DNA of 27,785 nucleotides from Candidatus Aminicenantota bacterium (GCA_026706325.1 JAPOYZ010000317.1:1-27785); one strand, 5' to 3'. Positions 8,745 to 16,323 are shown, counted from the stretch's first letter. Program-made: numbers and translations. The notes: generated by a model not told the origin, from the sequence alone.

Positions 8745-9464
8745 ATGCTTCCACAACGCCTGCTGCTGTTTGCGTGCATACTGAGTGTCTTGCCATTGTC
8801 CAACCTCACGGAGGCCCCGGCCCAGAAGTACGTGCCGGTCCTGCCGGTCGTGGAGACCGATGCCGGGGGCCGTCCGCCCGCCGACGCCCTGGTTCTGTTC
8901 GACGGCTCCGGCAACTCCCGCTTCACCCGGACGGATGGCGGTCCGGCGGACTGGAAGGTTGAGGAAGGCGTCCTGATTGCCGGGGATCACGACATCATCA
9001 CCAAGGATTGGTTCCGCGACGCCCAGGTTCACGTCGAGTTCAATCTCCCCTCGGACGACCCGGCCCACGGCAACAGCGGTCTCTACTTCCACCACCTTTA
9101 CGAGGTCCAGATCCTGGATTCCCACAACCCCAACCGATTCACTGCGAAACAGCAGTGCGCCTCGTTCTTCAACCTTTACGCCCCCATGGTCAATGTGACC
9201 CGGGCGCCGGGCGAATGGCAGACCTACGACATCCTGTTTCGCGCTGCCCGGCTGGACCGGAGATCGGGACGAGTGGTGAAACCGGCCCGGTTCACCATCC
9301 TTCACAACGGAGTCCTGGTGCAGTACGAGCGCACCCTGTGGGAGGGGACGGGCGCGGGCCGGCGCAACCCCATGGTTTCGGAGGGGCCGCTGAAGCTGCA
9401 GGCCCATGGCAGCCCGGTTCGATTCCGGAACATCTGGATCCGGCGGCTGCCGTACCAACCCTGA
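8745..9464 (+). CDS. Secreted DUF1080 (3-keto-disaccharide hydrolase-like) protein
   Basis: 239 residues with a Sec-type signal peptide (basic MLPQR, hydrophobic core to about residue 18, Ala-rich end near 25). A single DUF1080 jelly-roll domain follows. Its hallmarks are the LFDGSG start, DWKVEEGVLIAG, HVEFNLPSDDPAHGNSGLYF and the C-terminal GPLKLQAHGSPVRFRNIWIR block. Some members of this family hydrolyse 3-keto-glycosides; others have no known activity. The start is the ATG at 8745; the overlapping TTG three bases earlier is less likely. It is divergent from the thioesterase operon and convergent with the Gfo/Idh/MocA oxidoreductase. That neighbour is functionally suggestive because Gfo/Idh/MocA enzymes can make the 3-keto sugars that DUF1080 proteins cleave. 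Confidence 0.9.
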   Translation: MLPQRLLLFACILSVLPLSNLTEAPAQKYVPVLPVVETDAGGRPPADALVLFDGSGNSRFTRTDGGPADWKVEEGVLIAGDHDIITKDWFRDAQVHVEFNLPSDDPAHGNSGLYFHHLYEVQILDSHNPNRFTAKQQCASFFNLYAPMVNVTRAPGEWQTYDILFRAARLDRRSGRVVKPARFTILHNGVLVQYERTLWEGTGAGRRNPMVSEGPLKLQAHGSPVRFRNIWIRRLPYQP

Positions 9465-9466
9465 AC

Positions 9467-9491
9467 GCACCGGCCCTGAACACACCGGTGC
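9467..9491 (+). terminator. Hairpin just after the DUF1080 gene
   Basis: A 7-base-pair stem, GCACCGG (9467-9473) with CCGGTGC (9485-9491), and an 11-base loop begins two bases after the stop codon. There is no T-run, so it is at best a weak or factor-assisted terminator, or an mRNA 3'-end stabiliser. Confidence 0.4.
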
Positions 9492-9532
9492 CTCACGCCG
9501 TGACGTCGTTTCCGAACCGAGGTGGGATGTAC

Positions 9533-9554
9533 GGGGGAGCCTTACGGCCCCCCC
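9533..9554. terminator. GC-rich hairpin between convergent genes
   Basis: GGGGGAGCC (9533-9541), loop TTAC, GGCCCCCCC (9546-9554): nine pairs with one A-C mismatch. It lies between the convergent DUF1080 and Gfo/Idh/MocA genes and could act from both sides. A T-run is missing in both directions, so terminator function is inferred from position and stem strength. Confidence 0.4.
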
Positions 9555-9569
9555 GGTGAGAAATGCCGG

Positions 9570-10859
9570 CTAGACCTTGGGTTCCCAGCCCTTGGCGTAT
9601 TCCTTGGACCAGTAGCCCTTGGCCTCATCGTCGCCCAGGATATGGCCGTTGCTGGAGTCGCACTTGAGGTTCCGGCCCGTGCGGTGAGCGATGTTGCCCA
9701 GGTGGCACATGAGAGTGCTCTTGTGTGCCTCGAGGATCTCGGCGTTGCAGATCGTGGGATCGTCGTTGCGGATTGCCGCCAGGAAGTTCTGGGCGTGGGG
9801 GAGGTCTCCGTAGGTGTCTTCCCCTTTCTTCGCGACCAGGTTGTCCCCCTTGTCGTAGATGGCGTAGGACCCTTTCGTGCCCAGGTCCAAAGCGCCCCGG
9901 TCCCCATAGAAGGTGATGAAGCCGGGGCTGTGGCGGTTGTTGCTCAAGCCGGCCCAGGAGATGGATCGCTTGCCTTCAAATTCGTAGCAGACGGTGTGGG
10001 TGTCCGGAGTCTCCTGGTCGTCGTCGAAGAGATAGCGGCCACCGCTGGAGGTCACCTTGATCGGGTAGTCGACGCCCATTCCCCAACGGCACAGGTCCAG
10101 GGTGTGGACTCCATTGTTGCCCAGCTCGCCATTGCCCCAATGCCAATGCCAGTGCCAGTTGTAGTGGATCAGGTTGTCCTTGTAGGGGACCCGGGTGGCC
10201 GGTCCCTGCCACAGTTCGTAGTCCAGGTGGGCGGGGACGGGCGCCGGTTTGCCCCGGCCCAGGGTGCCCCGGCCGCTGTTATACCAGGTGCGAACCATGT
10301 AGACGCGGCCGATGGCCCCTTCCCGCAGTTGTTGAACAGCCTCGCGTGTGCCCGGCGAGCTTCGCCGCTGGGTGCCCATCTGGACGGCCCGGTTGTACTT
10401 GCGGGCGGCGGCGACCATGAGCTCGCCCTCGCGGGGGGTGTGGCTGCACGGTTTCTCCACGTATGCGTGCTTTCCGGCGGAGCAGGCCAGGATGGTGGCC
10501 GGGGCGTGCCAGTGGTTGGGCCCGGAGTTGAGGAGGGCGTCCACCTCGGGATCATCCAGGATCCGCCTGAAGTCTCCTACCTTCTGAGGCGCCCTTCCGG
10601 TCTGTTGCTCGACCGTGTGGGCCACCTTGTCCAGACGGAGCGAATCGACGTCGCACACGTACTTGATGTGAACGTTGGGCTGTTGTCCGAAGCTCTCGGC
10701 CAGACGCCTGCCCCGGCTCATCCCCATGATTCCGACGACGACCCGGGTGTTGGGCGAATCGTACTTGATGTTGCTCCTGGCAGAGACCGATAGTCCGGAG
10801 GCGGCTACCCCGATGGCGGCGCTGCCCAGAAAACGTCTCCGGTCGATGGATTCAGACAT
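9570..10859 (-). CDS. Tat-exported Gfo/Idh/MocA family oxidoreductase
   Basis: 429 residues. The N-terminus is a twin-arginine signal (DRRRFLGSAAIGVAASG, residues 6-22), so export is expected. A Rossmann domain follows with a NAD(P)-binding VVVGIMGMSRGR segment. The family signature EKP is at residues 135-137 (YVEKPCSHTPREGE), with the substrate-binding dehydrogenase domain after it. Exported members often act as NAD(H)-dependent sugar or glycoside oxidoreductases with tightly bound cofactor. The start is set by the ATG at 10859, which has a near-perfect AAGGAGGAG ribosome-binding site seven bases away; the longer in-frame opening lacks this. The gene lies 78 bases after the yeiH-like gene on the same strand and may be part of its transcript or have its own promoter. 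The substrate is not identifiable. Confidence 0.93.
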   Translation of the reverse strand: MSESIDRRRFLGSAAIGVAASGLSVSARSNIKYDSPNTRVVVGIMGMSRGRRLAESFGQQPNVHIKYVCDVDSLRLDKVAHTVEQQTGRAPQKVGDFRRILDDPEVDALLNSGPNHWHAPATILACSAGKHAYVEKPCSHTPREGELMVAAARKYNRAVQMGTQRRSSPGTREAVQQLREGAIGRVYMVRTWYNSGRGTLGRGKPAPVPAHLDYELWQGPATRVPYKDNLIHYNWHWHWHWGNGELGNNGVHTLDLCRWGMGVDYPIKVTSSGGRYLFDDDQETPDTHTVCYEFEGKRSISWAGLSNNRHSPGFITFYGDRGALDLGTKGSYAIYDKGDNLVAKKGEDTYGDLPHAQNFLAAIRNDDPTICNAEILEAHKSTLMCHLGNIAHRTGRNLKCDSSNGHILGDDEAKGYWSKEYAKGWEPKV

Positions 10860-10863
10860 TGTG

Positions 10864-10873
10864 ACTCCTCCTT
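10864..10873 (-). promoter_or_regulatory. Strong ribosome-binding site fixing the Gfo/Idh/MocA start
   Basis: AAGGAGGAGT on the minus strand, with the GGAGG core seven bases before the ATG at 10859. It decides between this start and an in-frame upstream start that would add 21 non-conserved residues ahead of the Tat signal. Confidence 0.75.
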
Positions 10874-10937
10874 GCAAATTACGGTGATTCACCATTATCG
10901 CCGGGGGGTGTGTCTCGATCAACCCGCGTCATAAGGC

Positions 10938-12092
10938 TCACAGGCTGATCTTCGCCAATCCCAGGAGGGCGATGACGATAGTGGCCGCCAGGCCGAGTGA
11001 AAAGGCTTTGGTCCCACCTGTCCTGAAGGTCTGCAGGTCGGTCATCAGTCCCACTCCGGCCATGGCCCCGGTAATGATCCAGCGGCCCGAACTGCCCAGC
11101 AGCAGCGCCAGATCCACCCGATAGTCCCCTGGGCCCAGGATGAATCGATCGGTCAGGTGGAGGGTGGCTTCCGGGAAGAACCCCAGGGTCCGAAGCAGCG
11201 CCATGCCCAGGAAAAGGAGGACGAAGCCGGGCAGGAGTTTCCCGTAGTGGACGGTCCGCCGGGGAAACGAGGCCACTCTCCGCCGCCTGCGGGCATAGAG
11301 GGCTCCGATGACGAAGACGGCGGGGCCCAGAACGGAGATCCGCGTGAGCTTGACGATGGTGGAGAGCTCGCCGGCCAACTGTCCGTTGAGCTGGTGGGCG
11401 AAACCGGCGGCCAGCACCTGCGGCGTGGCGTGGATGGAGAGGCCGCACCAGATGCCGTAGCCGGAGGCGGTCAGCTCCAGGAGCGCGCCCAGGAGTGGAA
11501 ACAGGAGCATGGCCACGACGCCCATGAGGTTGACGGTGGCGATGGAGAGCGCCACTTCCGTTTCGTCCCCGTCCACGACCGGCGCCGTGGCCACGATGGC
11601 GGAACTGCCGCAGATGGCCGTCCCCACTCCGATGAGCAGGGAGAGCCTTTCCCCCATTCCCAGCAGGCGTCCCAGAAGCCAGGTGCTGGCCACGACGCCG
11701 GCGATGATGACCAGAATCGCCAGCAGCACGTCCAGGCTCACCTGAAGCATGGTGTAGAAATCCAACCGGGCGCCCAGCAGGATGATTCCCACGGGAAGCA
11801 GCTTCCTGACCACCAGGTCCACACCCGGTTTCAATCCCGCGGAAGACCGAAACAGATTCCGCAGGGCCATGCCCAAGAGCAGCGCCAGCAGGACTTCGCT
11901 GACCGGATGAAGTCCGTCGCTGGTGGTGAAGGGGGGGTAGGGCAGGTGGTTCAACCAGGCCGCGAGTCCGGTCAGCACGACGCAGACCAGCAGGCCCGGC
12001 CACCGTGAGACTCTCTTGGAAACCGCCAGTTTCCTGCGGAACTGTCGTTCGAACTTCCGCTCGGACCGGCTCAGGCCGGACTTCCAGGTCAA
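10938..12092 (-). CDS. yeiH: YeiH/UPF0324 family membrane protein (putative sulfate exporter)
   Basis: 384 residues: a basic cytoplasmic N-terminal tail (about residues 1-30, rich in Arg and Lys) and about ten membrane helices. The family signature GTAICGSSAIVA is at residues 157-168, followed by a VDGDETEVALSIA segment and a late GVGLMTDLQTFR block. UPF0324/YeiH proteins are annotated as putative sulfate exporters; transport has been little tested. No ATG is available. The TTG at 12092 overlaps the stop of the cysteine synthase gene as TTGA, which supports it as a translationally coupled start. The pairing with cysK is consistent with control of internal sulfate or sulfite (inference). Confidence 0.88.
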   Translation of the reverse strand: MTWKSGLSRSERKFERQFRRKLAVSKRVSRWPGLLVCVVLTGLAAWLNHLPYPPFTTSDGLHPVSEVLLALLLGMALRNLFRSSAGLKPGVDLVVRKLLPVGIILLGARLDFYTMLQVSLDVLLAILVIIAGVVASTWLLGRLLGMGERLSLLIGVGTAICGSSAIVATAPVVDGDETEVALSIATVNLMGVVAMLLFPLLGALLELTASGYGIWCGLSIHATPQVLAAGFAHQLNGQLAGELSTIVKLTRISVLGPAVFVIGALYARRRRRVASFPRRTVHYGKLLPGFVLLFLGMALLRTLGFFPEATLHLTDRFILGPGDYRVDLALLLGSSGRWIITGAMAGVGLMTDLQTFRTGGTKAFSLGLAATIVIALLGLAKISL

Positions 12093-13048
12093 AGCAGCAG
12101 GCTCTCGTCGTAGTCCCGTTCGTCCTTGAAATACTCTTCCACGCTGAAGTAGCGGGACCCCGTGTCCGGGAGGACGGTGACCACGTTCTGGTCCGGGGAC
12201 AGTCGCTCGGCGACCTGCCGGGCCGCCAGAACGGCGGCGCCGGAGGAGACACCGACCAGGAGCGACTCCTCCCGGGCAAGCCGGCGCGCCATGCGAAAGG
12301 CGTCCTTGTCGTCGATCGGAATCACCTCGTCGATCACTTCGTGGTTCAGCACCGGAGGAATGAACCCGGCGCCGATCCCCTCGATGGCGTGCAATCCCGG
12401 CGAACCGCCGCTCAGGACGGCCGAGCCGGCCGGCTCGACGCCGACGATCCGGATGCCGGGGACGTGTTCCTTCAGGAACTCTCCGACTCCCGTGATGGTT
12501 CCTCCGGTTCCGACGCCCACCACCAGGGCAGCGGCGTTCCCGCCTGTCGCCTCCAAAATCTCGGGTCCGGTGGTTTCCCGGTGCACCTGGGGGTTGGCCG
12601 GGTTCTCGAACTGGCGCATCTCGATCCAGCCCGGATTCCGCTTCACCAACCGGCGCGCACGCCGAACTGCGCCGGGGATGTCCTCTTTGCCGGGAGTCAG
12701 CACCACCTCGGCCCCGTACCGGATGGCCAGGGAGCGCCTTTCGAAGCTCATGGTCTCCGGCATGGTAAGGATCAGGCGGTACCCACGCTCCGCGCAGATC
12801 ATGGCCAGTCCGATGCCGGTGTTTCCGCTGGTGGCCTCCACGATCCCCATTCCGGGCCGAAGCCGTCCTTCAGCCTCCGCGGCATCGATCATGCTCAGGG
12901 CGATCCGGTCCTTAACGCTGCCGCCGGGGTTCAGGTACTCGAGCTTGGCCAGGATCGCCGCCCGCCCGCTTGGGCCCAGCCGGTCCAAACGCACCACGGG
13001 CGTCTTGCCGATCAGGTCGGCGACTTGAGTGTGGACGAAAGGATCCAT
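12089..13048 (-). CDS. cysK: Cysteine synthase (O-acetylserine sulfhydrylase)
   Basis: Makes L-cysteine from O-acetyl-L-serine and sulfide in the cytoplasm, PLP-dependent. 319 residues, the normal length. The PLP Schiff-base Lys46 is in NPGGSVKDR, the substrate loop is TSGNTG (73-78), the phosphate-binding glycine loop is GTGGTITG, and the C-terminal block is DTGSRYFS. I chose the ATG at 13048 (FVHTQVADLIGKTPVVRL follows), with GGGGAAA a few bases upstream as a modest ribosome-binding site. It could equally be called a cysteine synthase of the A or B group; there is no cystathionine synthase C-terminal domain. The downstream yeiH-like gene overlaps by 4 bases. It is divergent from the amidohydrolase gene. 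Confidence 0.93.
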   Translation of the reverse strand: MDPFVHTQVADLIGKTPVVRLDRLGPSGRAAILAKLEYLNPGGSVKDRIALSMIDAAEAEGRLRPGMGIVEATSGNTGIGLAMICAERGYRLILTMPETMSFERRSLAIRYGAEVVLTPGKEDIPGAVRRARRLVKRNPGWIEMRQFENPANPQVHRETTGPEILEATGGNAAALVVGVGTGGTITGVGEFLKEHVPGIRIVGVEPAGSAVLSGGSPGLHAIEGIGAGFIPPVLNHEVIDEVIPIDDKDAFRMARRLAREESLLVGVSSGAAVLAARQVAERLSPDQNVVTVLPDTGSRYFSVEEYFKDERDYDESLLL

Positions 13049-13230
13049 CTCGTTTCCCCGGATAATCGCGGGCAAGTGCGCGGCCCGTCGCCAGGATCAA
13101 TCCCGCCCCGGAGAGCCCCCAAGGAACGCCGGCCCCCGGTGGATTCGTGTCACTGTCCAAGGTAACGTATGTCGCGGCCAAAGAGGAGCCGGTCCCCCAT
13201 GCCGGCTTCATCGGAACTCGGGAGCAACGT

Positions 13231-14262
13231 ATGAAGGATCACTCGACCATCGACTATCGAGACTGCGACCGGCAGATCTGGGAGGAGGAACTGAGCGAAT
13301 TCGTTCCCGACCGGGTTCTGGACGCGCACATCCATTTCTATTGGGCTTCCGATTTTCCCGTCCCGCCCCCGCAGGGGACGCGGACCGATGCGGGGCTGGC
13401 CACCCTGAATGACTGGGCCCGGGTCCTTTATCCCGGCCGGCGAATGCAGTACCTGATTCTGGGCATGCCGGTCGTGGGCATCGACGTCGGGCGGCACGTG
13501 GAGGCGGTCACGCGGGAGATCGAAGGCGTCCCCGGCCTCCGCTACCATCGGCTGGTCACGCCCTCCTGCCGCATCCGGGACATCGAGCGGGACCTCCGGC
13601 ACCCTCAGTTTACCGGCCTGAAACCGTACCGGACATTTTCGGTGACCGGGGACATCGCCCAATGCCGGATCCACGAGTTCCTTCCCCATGAGCAGATGGA
13701 ACTGGCGGACCACTACGGTCTCTGGGTCACGATGCACCTCTCGAGGTTTCACGGCTGTGCCGACGAGTGGAACCTGGACGACCTGACGGAATACACCACC
13801 AAGCGGTATCCCGGGATCAAGTGGTTGCTGGCCCACTGCGCCCGGAGCTTCACCTACTGGCCCATTCGGCAGGCTGTGGAGAGGTTGCGGGATCTGCCCA
13901 ACATCCACTACGACACCTCGGCGGTGACCGACGTGCGCCCCTACATCACTCTGCTGACGAAAGAAGACCCGAAGCGGATCTTCTGGGGCTCGGACGGCGT
14001 CGGCGCCGCCTTCTTTCACGGGCACTACGCGGCGCTGGGCCGGGCCTGGCAGCACTACGACGCCGACGACGGCGTCCTCAAGTACCCCCACTGCGACGGG
14101 CGGCCCGTGCTGTCGGTCTATGAACAGCTCCTTTCCCTGCGGGACGCCGCCGAGATTGCGCAGTTGTCCGAATCGGACATCGAGGGCATCTTCTGGAGGA
14201 ACGCGGCCGAGGCACTGGGCGTTCCGGAAGACGAGGGTTTCTCCAACGGGGCCGCAACTTAG
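13231..14262 (+). CDS. Amidohydrolase-related (Amidohydro_2) metal-dependent hydrolase
   Basis: 343 residues forming a TIM-barrel of the amidohydrolase superfamily. Likely metal ligands are His33 and His35 (LDAHIHFY after strand 1), His169 (VTMHLSRF), His202 (LLAHCARS) and Asp255 (WGSDGVG, strand 8). This is the pattern of PF04909 proteins, which include decarboxylases such as ACMSD and lactone hydrolases. The substrate cannot be deduced. I chose the ATG at 13231 because GGGAG lies seven bases upstream; an earlier in-frame ATG at 13147 would add 28 residues without family features. The Ldh_2-type dehydrogenase gene follows after 43 bases, so the two probably act on one catabolic route. Confidence 0.85.
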   Translation: MKDHSTIDYRDCDRQIWEEELSEFVPDRVLDAHIHFYWASDFPVPPPQGTRTDAGLATLNDWARVLYPGRRMQYLILGMPVVGIDVGRHVEAVTREIEGVPGLRYHRLVTPSCRIRDIERDLRHPQFTGLKPYRTFSVTGDIAQCRIHEFLPHEQMELADHYGLWVTMHLSRFHGCADEWNLDDLTEYTTKRYPGIKWLLAHCARSFTYWPIRQAVERLRDLPNIHYDTSAVTDVRPYITLLTKEDPKRIFWGSDGVGAAFFHGHYAALGRAWQHYDADDGVLKYPHCDGRPVLSVYEQLLSLRDAAEIAQLSESDIEGIFWRNAAEALGVPEDEGFSNGAAT

Positions 14263-14305
14263 GCAGAAACACGCAGCAAACAGGTCCAACAGGCATGGAG
14301 ATCCG

Positions 14306-15373
14306 ATGACGGACCGAACGGGCAAGGGAAGACGGGCCCGGGCCGGCGATTTGCGAACCTTCGCCGAGTCCCTGTTGGAACGGGCCGGCCTCGGATCTTT
14401 CGAGGCCAAACGTGTGGTCGACAACCTTATGGACGCCGATCTCAGGGGCGTCTATTCCCACGGCTTGTCCTTCCTCGATTTTCTCGTGGGACGAGTCCAC
14501 AACGGAGGAGTCAACCCTCGTCCCCAGGTGCGGGTCGTCTCCGACCGGGGAGCCGTTCTCCTGCTGGACGCGGATCGGGGACCCGGACAGGTGGCAAGCC
14601 ACCAGGCCATGTCACTGGCCTGCTCCCGCGCCCGGGAGACGGGGGTCGCGGCGGCAGGCGTGTTCCGGTCCAATCACTTCGGGACCGCCGGCTACTATGC
14701 GCGCATGGCCGCGGATCAGGGTCTGATCGGACTCGCCGTCAGCAATACGGGCGCCTGCATGGCGCCGTGGGGCGGCTCCACGCCCACCTACGGGACCAAT
14801 CCCCTGGCCATCGCGGTACCCACCGGAGGCCAGTTTCCCGTCATGATCGACATCGCCATCAGCCGCGCCGCCTGGGGCAAGATCATGGTGACGCTGCTCC
14901 GGGGAGATCCGATCCCGGGAAATTGGGTGCTGGACCGTAAAGGGGTTCCCACCACCGATCCCGAGGAAGTGGTCCGGGGGATGCCCGCCCCGATGGGGAA
15001 TCACAAGGGGTACGGTCTGGCAGTGATGGTGGACATCCTCAGCGGGGTGTTGACCGGTGCGCTCTTTGGCCGTTACATCACAGCCCATCCTCCGGAGGAG
15101 GAGCCCCAGGACACGGGCCACTTCTTCCTGGCCCTGTCGGTGGAGCATTTCATGGAGCCGGAACGTTTTCTGACCCGGGTCCAGGACTACGTGAGCCAGT
15201 TGAAGTCGTCGGAACTGGCGCCGGGATTCGACGAGGTTCTGGTTCCGGGGGACCCGGACTGGAGGATGGCCGAGAAAAGTCTCAAGGAAGGAGTCCGTCT
15301 GGAAGCGGCCACCTGGAAGATGCTGGAGCGTCTCTCGGCCGAGCTGGGTGTCCCCTGTCCGGAGCGGTTCTAA
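14306..15373 (+). CDS. Ldh_2 family malate/L-lactate/ureidoglycolate-type dehydrogenase
   Basis: 355 residues of the NAD(P)-dependent malate/L-lactate/ureidoglycolate dehydrogenase family (PF02615), distinct from the Rossmann-type enzymes. Diagnostic positions are Ser51-His52 in GVYSHGL, Asn123-His124 in FRSNHFGTAGYYA, the TYGTNPLAIAVP segment and a late GNHKGYGLAVMVDILSGVLTGA block. These enzymes interconvert 2-hydroxy and 2-oxo acids in the cytoplasm. The start is the ATG at 14306 with GGAG six bases upstream. It probably shares a transcript with the amidohydrolase. The stop codon sits exactly at the break of a truncated PIN toxin gene on the other strand, so the region downstream of this gene appears to have been rearranged. 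Confidence 0.92.
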   Translation: MTDRTGKGRRARAGDLRTFAESLLERAGLGSFEAKRVVDNLMDADLRGVYSHGLSFLDFLVGRVHNGGVNPRPQVRVVSDRGAVLLLDADRGPGQVASHQAMSLACSRARETGVAAAGVFRSNHFGTAGYYARMAADQGLIGLAVSNTGACMAPWGGSTPTYGTNPLAIAVPTGGQFPVMIDIAISRAAWGKIMVTLLRGDPIPGNWVLDRKGVPTTDPEEVVRGMPAPMGNHKGYGLAVMVDILSGVLTGALFGRYITAHPPEEEPQDTGHFFLALSVEHFMEPERFLTRVQDYVSQLKSSELAPGFDEVLVPGDPDWRMAEKSLKEGVRLEAATWKMLERLSAELGVPCPERF

Positions 15374-15450
15374 GCGTCAATCACACCCCGGTTGGGCCTG
15401 GTCTTGCGCAACTCGGACACGACGTTGGTGTCGAGCAGCCATCCAGTCAC
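15370..15450 (-). pseudogene. 5' remnant of a PIN-domain toxin (VapC/FitB-like)
   Basis: The frame starts at GTG 15450, overlapping the antitoxin stop as GTGA, the usual arrangement for phd-vapC-type pairs. It encodes only 26 residues beginning VTGWLLDTNVVSELRK and stops at TAG 15372-15370. LLDTNVVSELRKTRPNRGV matches the first strand and helix of FitB/VapC-type PIN RNases, including the first metal-binding Asp (residue 7). PIN toxins are about 130-140 residues, so the remaining acidic residues and roughly 80% of the domain are gone. The break coincides with the 3' end of the dehydrogenase gene on the opposite strand. I infer loss of the toxin by deletion or rearrangement. It is too short to be an active nuclease. 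Confidence 0.82.
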
Positions 15451-15776
15451 AACTCGACCTCCCGGACCGGACTCCGCACACCTTCATCGTCGAGTTCCAA
15501 GCGGTTCAACGGGGATTGAGACAATAACTCGTGCAGGCTACCCGACCGGGCCCGGGCACGGAGGCGTTCGAATTCGTCCGCCGCGACGATGACGACCGCG
15601 TCCTTGCCGCGAACCGTCACCCGTTGCGGCTGGCCGGAGGCAGCGAGGCGGACGACGCGGCTGAACTTGGCTTTGGCCTCTCCCAACTTCCACCCATGAA
15701 GCCACGTCGAACCGGCCTGACCAGTCTCATCAAGGTAGTCTGTGAGATCCCTCTTGCTCATGACTAATTTGGTCAT
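15447..15776 (-). CDS. Phd/YefM-family antitoxin (toxin partner truncated)
   Basis: 109 residues from the ATG at 15776 (104 from the ATG at 15761; neither has a ribosome-binding site). The DNA-binding Phd/YefM fold is clear: WKLGEAKAKFSRVVRLAAS, then QPQRVTVRGKDAVVIVAADEFERL. The C-terminal tail GSLHELLSQSPL...VREVEL is of the kind that wraps and blocks a PIN or Doc toxin. Family members usually begin at the WKLGEAK segment, so the 26-31 residue N-terminal extension is unusual and could be a real addition or a sign of a decayed start. Phd-type proteins repress their own operon; a near-palindrome lies at the start codons. With the toxin reduced to 26 codons it may be an orphan that still represses, or counters a toxin elsewhere. 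Confidence 0.85.
   Translation of the reverse strand: MTKLVMSKRDLTDYLDETGQAGSTWLHGWKLGEAKAKFSRVVRLAASGQPQRVTVRGKDAVVIVAADEFERLRARARSGSLHELLSQSPLNRLELDDEGVRSPVREVEL
15762..15774. promoter_or_regulatory. Near-palindrome at the antitoxin start
   Basis: GACTAATTTGGTC is an imperfect palindrome: five of six base pairs match around the central T. It sits between the two candidate start codons. Phd/YefM antitoxins bind palindromes at their own promoter, so this is a possible operator. Only one copy is seen and no good promoter boxes flank it. Confidence 0.25.
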
Positions 15777-15888
15777 ATTGAACGGAAGAATGCACCTCGT
15801 CAAATCCGAACTGTCACCTTTGTCCCAGTTTCCTATACGAATTCGTGGCGCCGGGGAGAGGTGGACATCCGGTTGGCCAGAGTATCCG

Positions 15889-16242
15889 TCAGACGGGAGT
15901 AGATGGATTTTCCTCGGACCGGGGCGTCTGGCATTTCCAACAGGCCCCGAACTGGGCCTCGATGGCCTCACCGCAACCGGGACAGTCCCAGGTCCCGGCA
16001 TCCGCGGGCACGGGCTCGCCGGTGGCGGACAACAGGATCCTCGCTTCCTCGGCATCGGCCGGCCGCACGGCCACCTTGACCGCTCCCGCACTCATTGCGG
16101 AAAGGTAGAAGGGGAGCAGGCGGCCCATCTGCTCATCCAGCAAGAAGGCTTCGATCTGCGCGCCCTCCAACAGGTTCTGGACCAATGTCGCGTCGAAGAC
16201 GCTTCCCGCGAAGATGACGACCAGGTCATCCTTTTCCGACAT
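15889..16242 (-). CDS. DUF2007 protein with C-terminal zinc ribbon
   Basis: 117 residues. The first 70 (DLVVIFAGSVFDATLVQNLLEGAQIEAFLLDEQMG...VKVAVRPADAEEARILL) form the small alpha/beta DUF2007 domain, sometimes called a putative signal-transducing domain. A flexible linker then leads to a zinc ribbon with Cys87, Cys90, Cys101 and Cys104 (CPGC...CWKC). No enzymatic residues are visible. The start is the ATG at 16242 with GGGAG seven to eight bases upstream; a longer in-frame opening has no features. It is divergent from purL across 108 bases. The molecular role is unknown; a regulatory or protein-binding role is a guess from the domain type. Confidence 0.82.
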   Translation of the reverse strand: MSEKDDLVVIFAGSVFDATLVQNLLEGAQIEAFLLDEQMGRLLPFYLSAMSAGAVKVAVRPADAEEARILLSATGEPVPADAGTWDCPGCGEAIEAQFGACWKCQTPRSEENPSTPV

Positions 16243-16323
16243 GAGAATTCTCCCGGCCAGTCTACTACGAACCCTCCCGCGCCATTTCCTCCAATCCCCC
16301 CTCTCCATGTCGGGAGGGGAGGG

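Noticed and set aside
10879..12279. A 466-codon minus-strand frame over yeiH and the end of cysK
   Set aside because: Overlaps two recognised genes in a different frame and lacks any motif.
15370..15450. A complete small gene (26 codons) rather than a toxin remnant
   Set aside because: Its sequence matches only the opening strand and helix of PIN domains and its start overlaps the antitoxin as in full pairs; a functional micro-protein is less likely.
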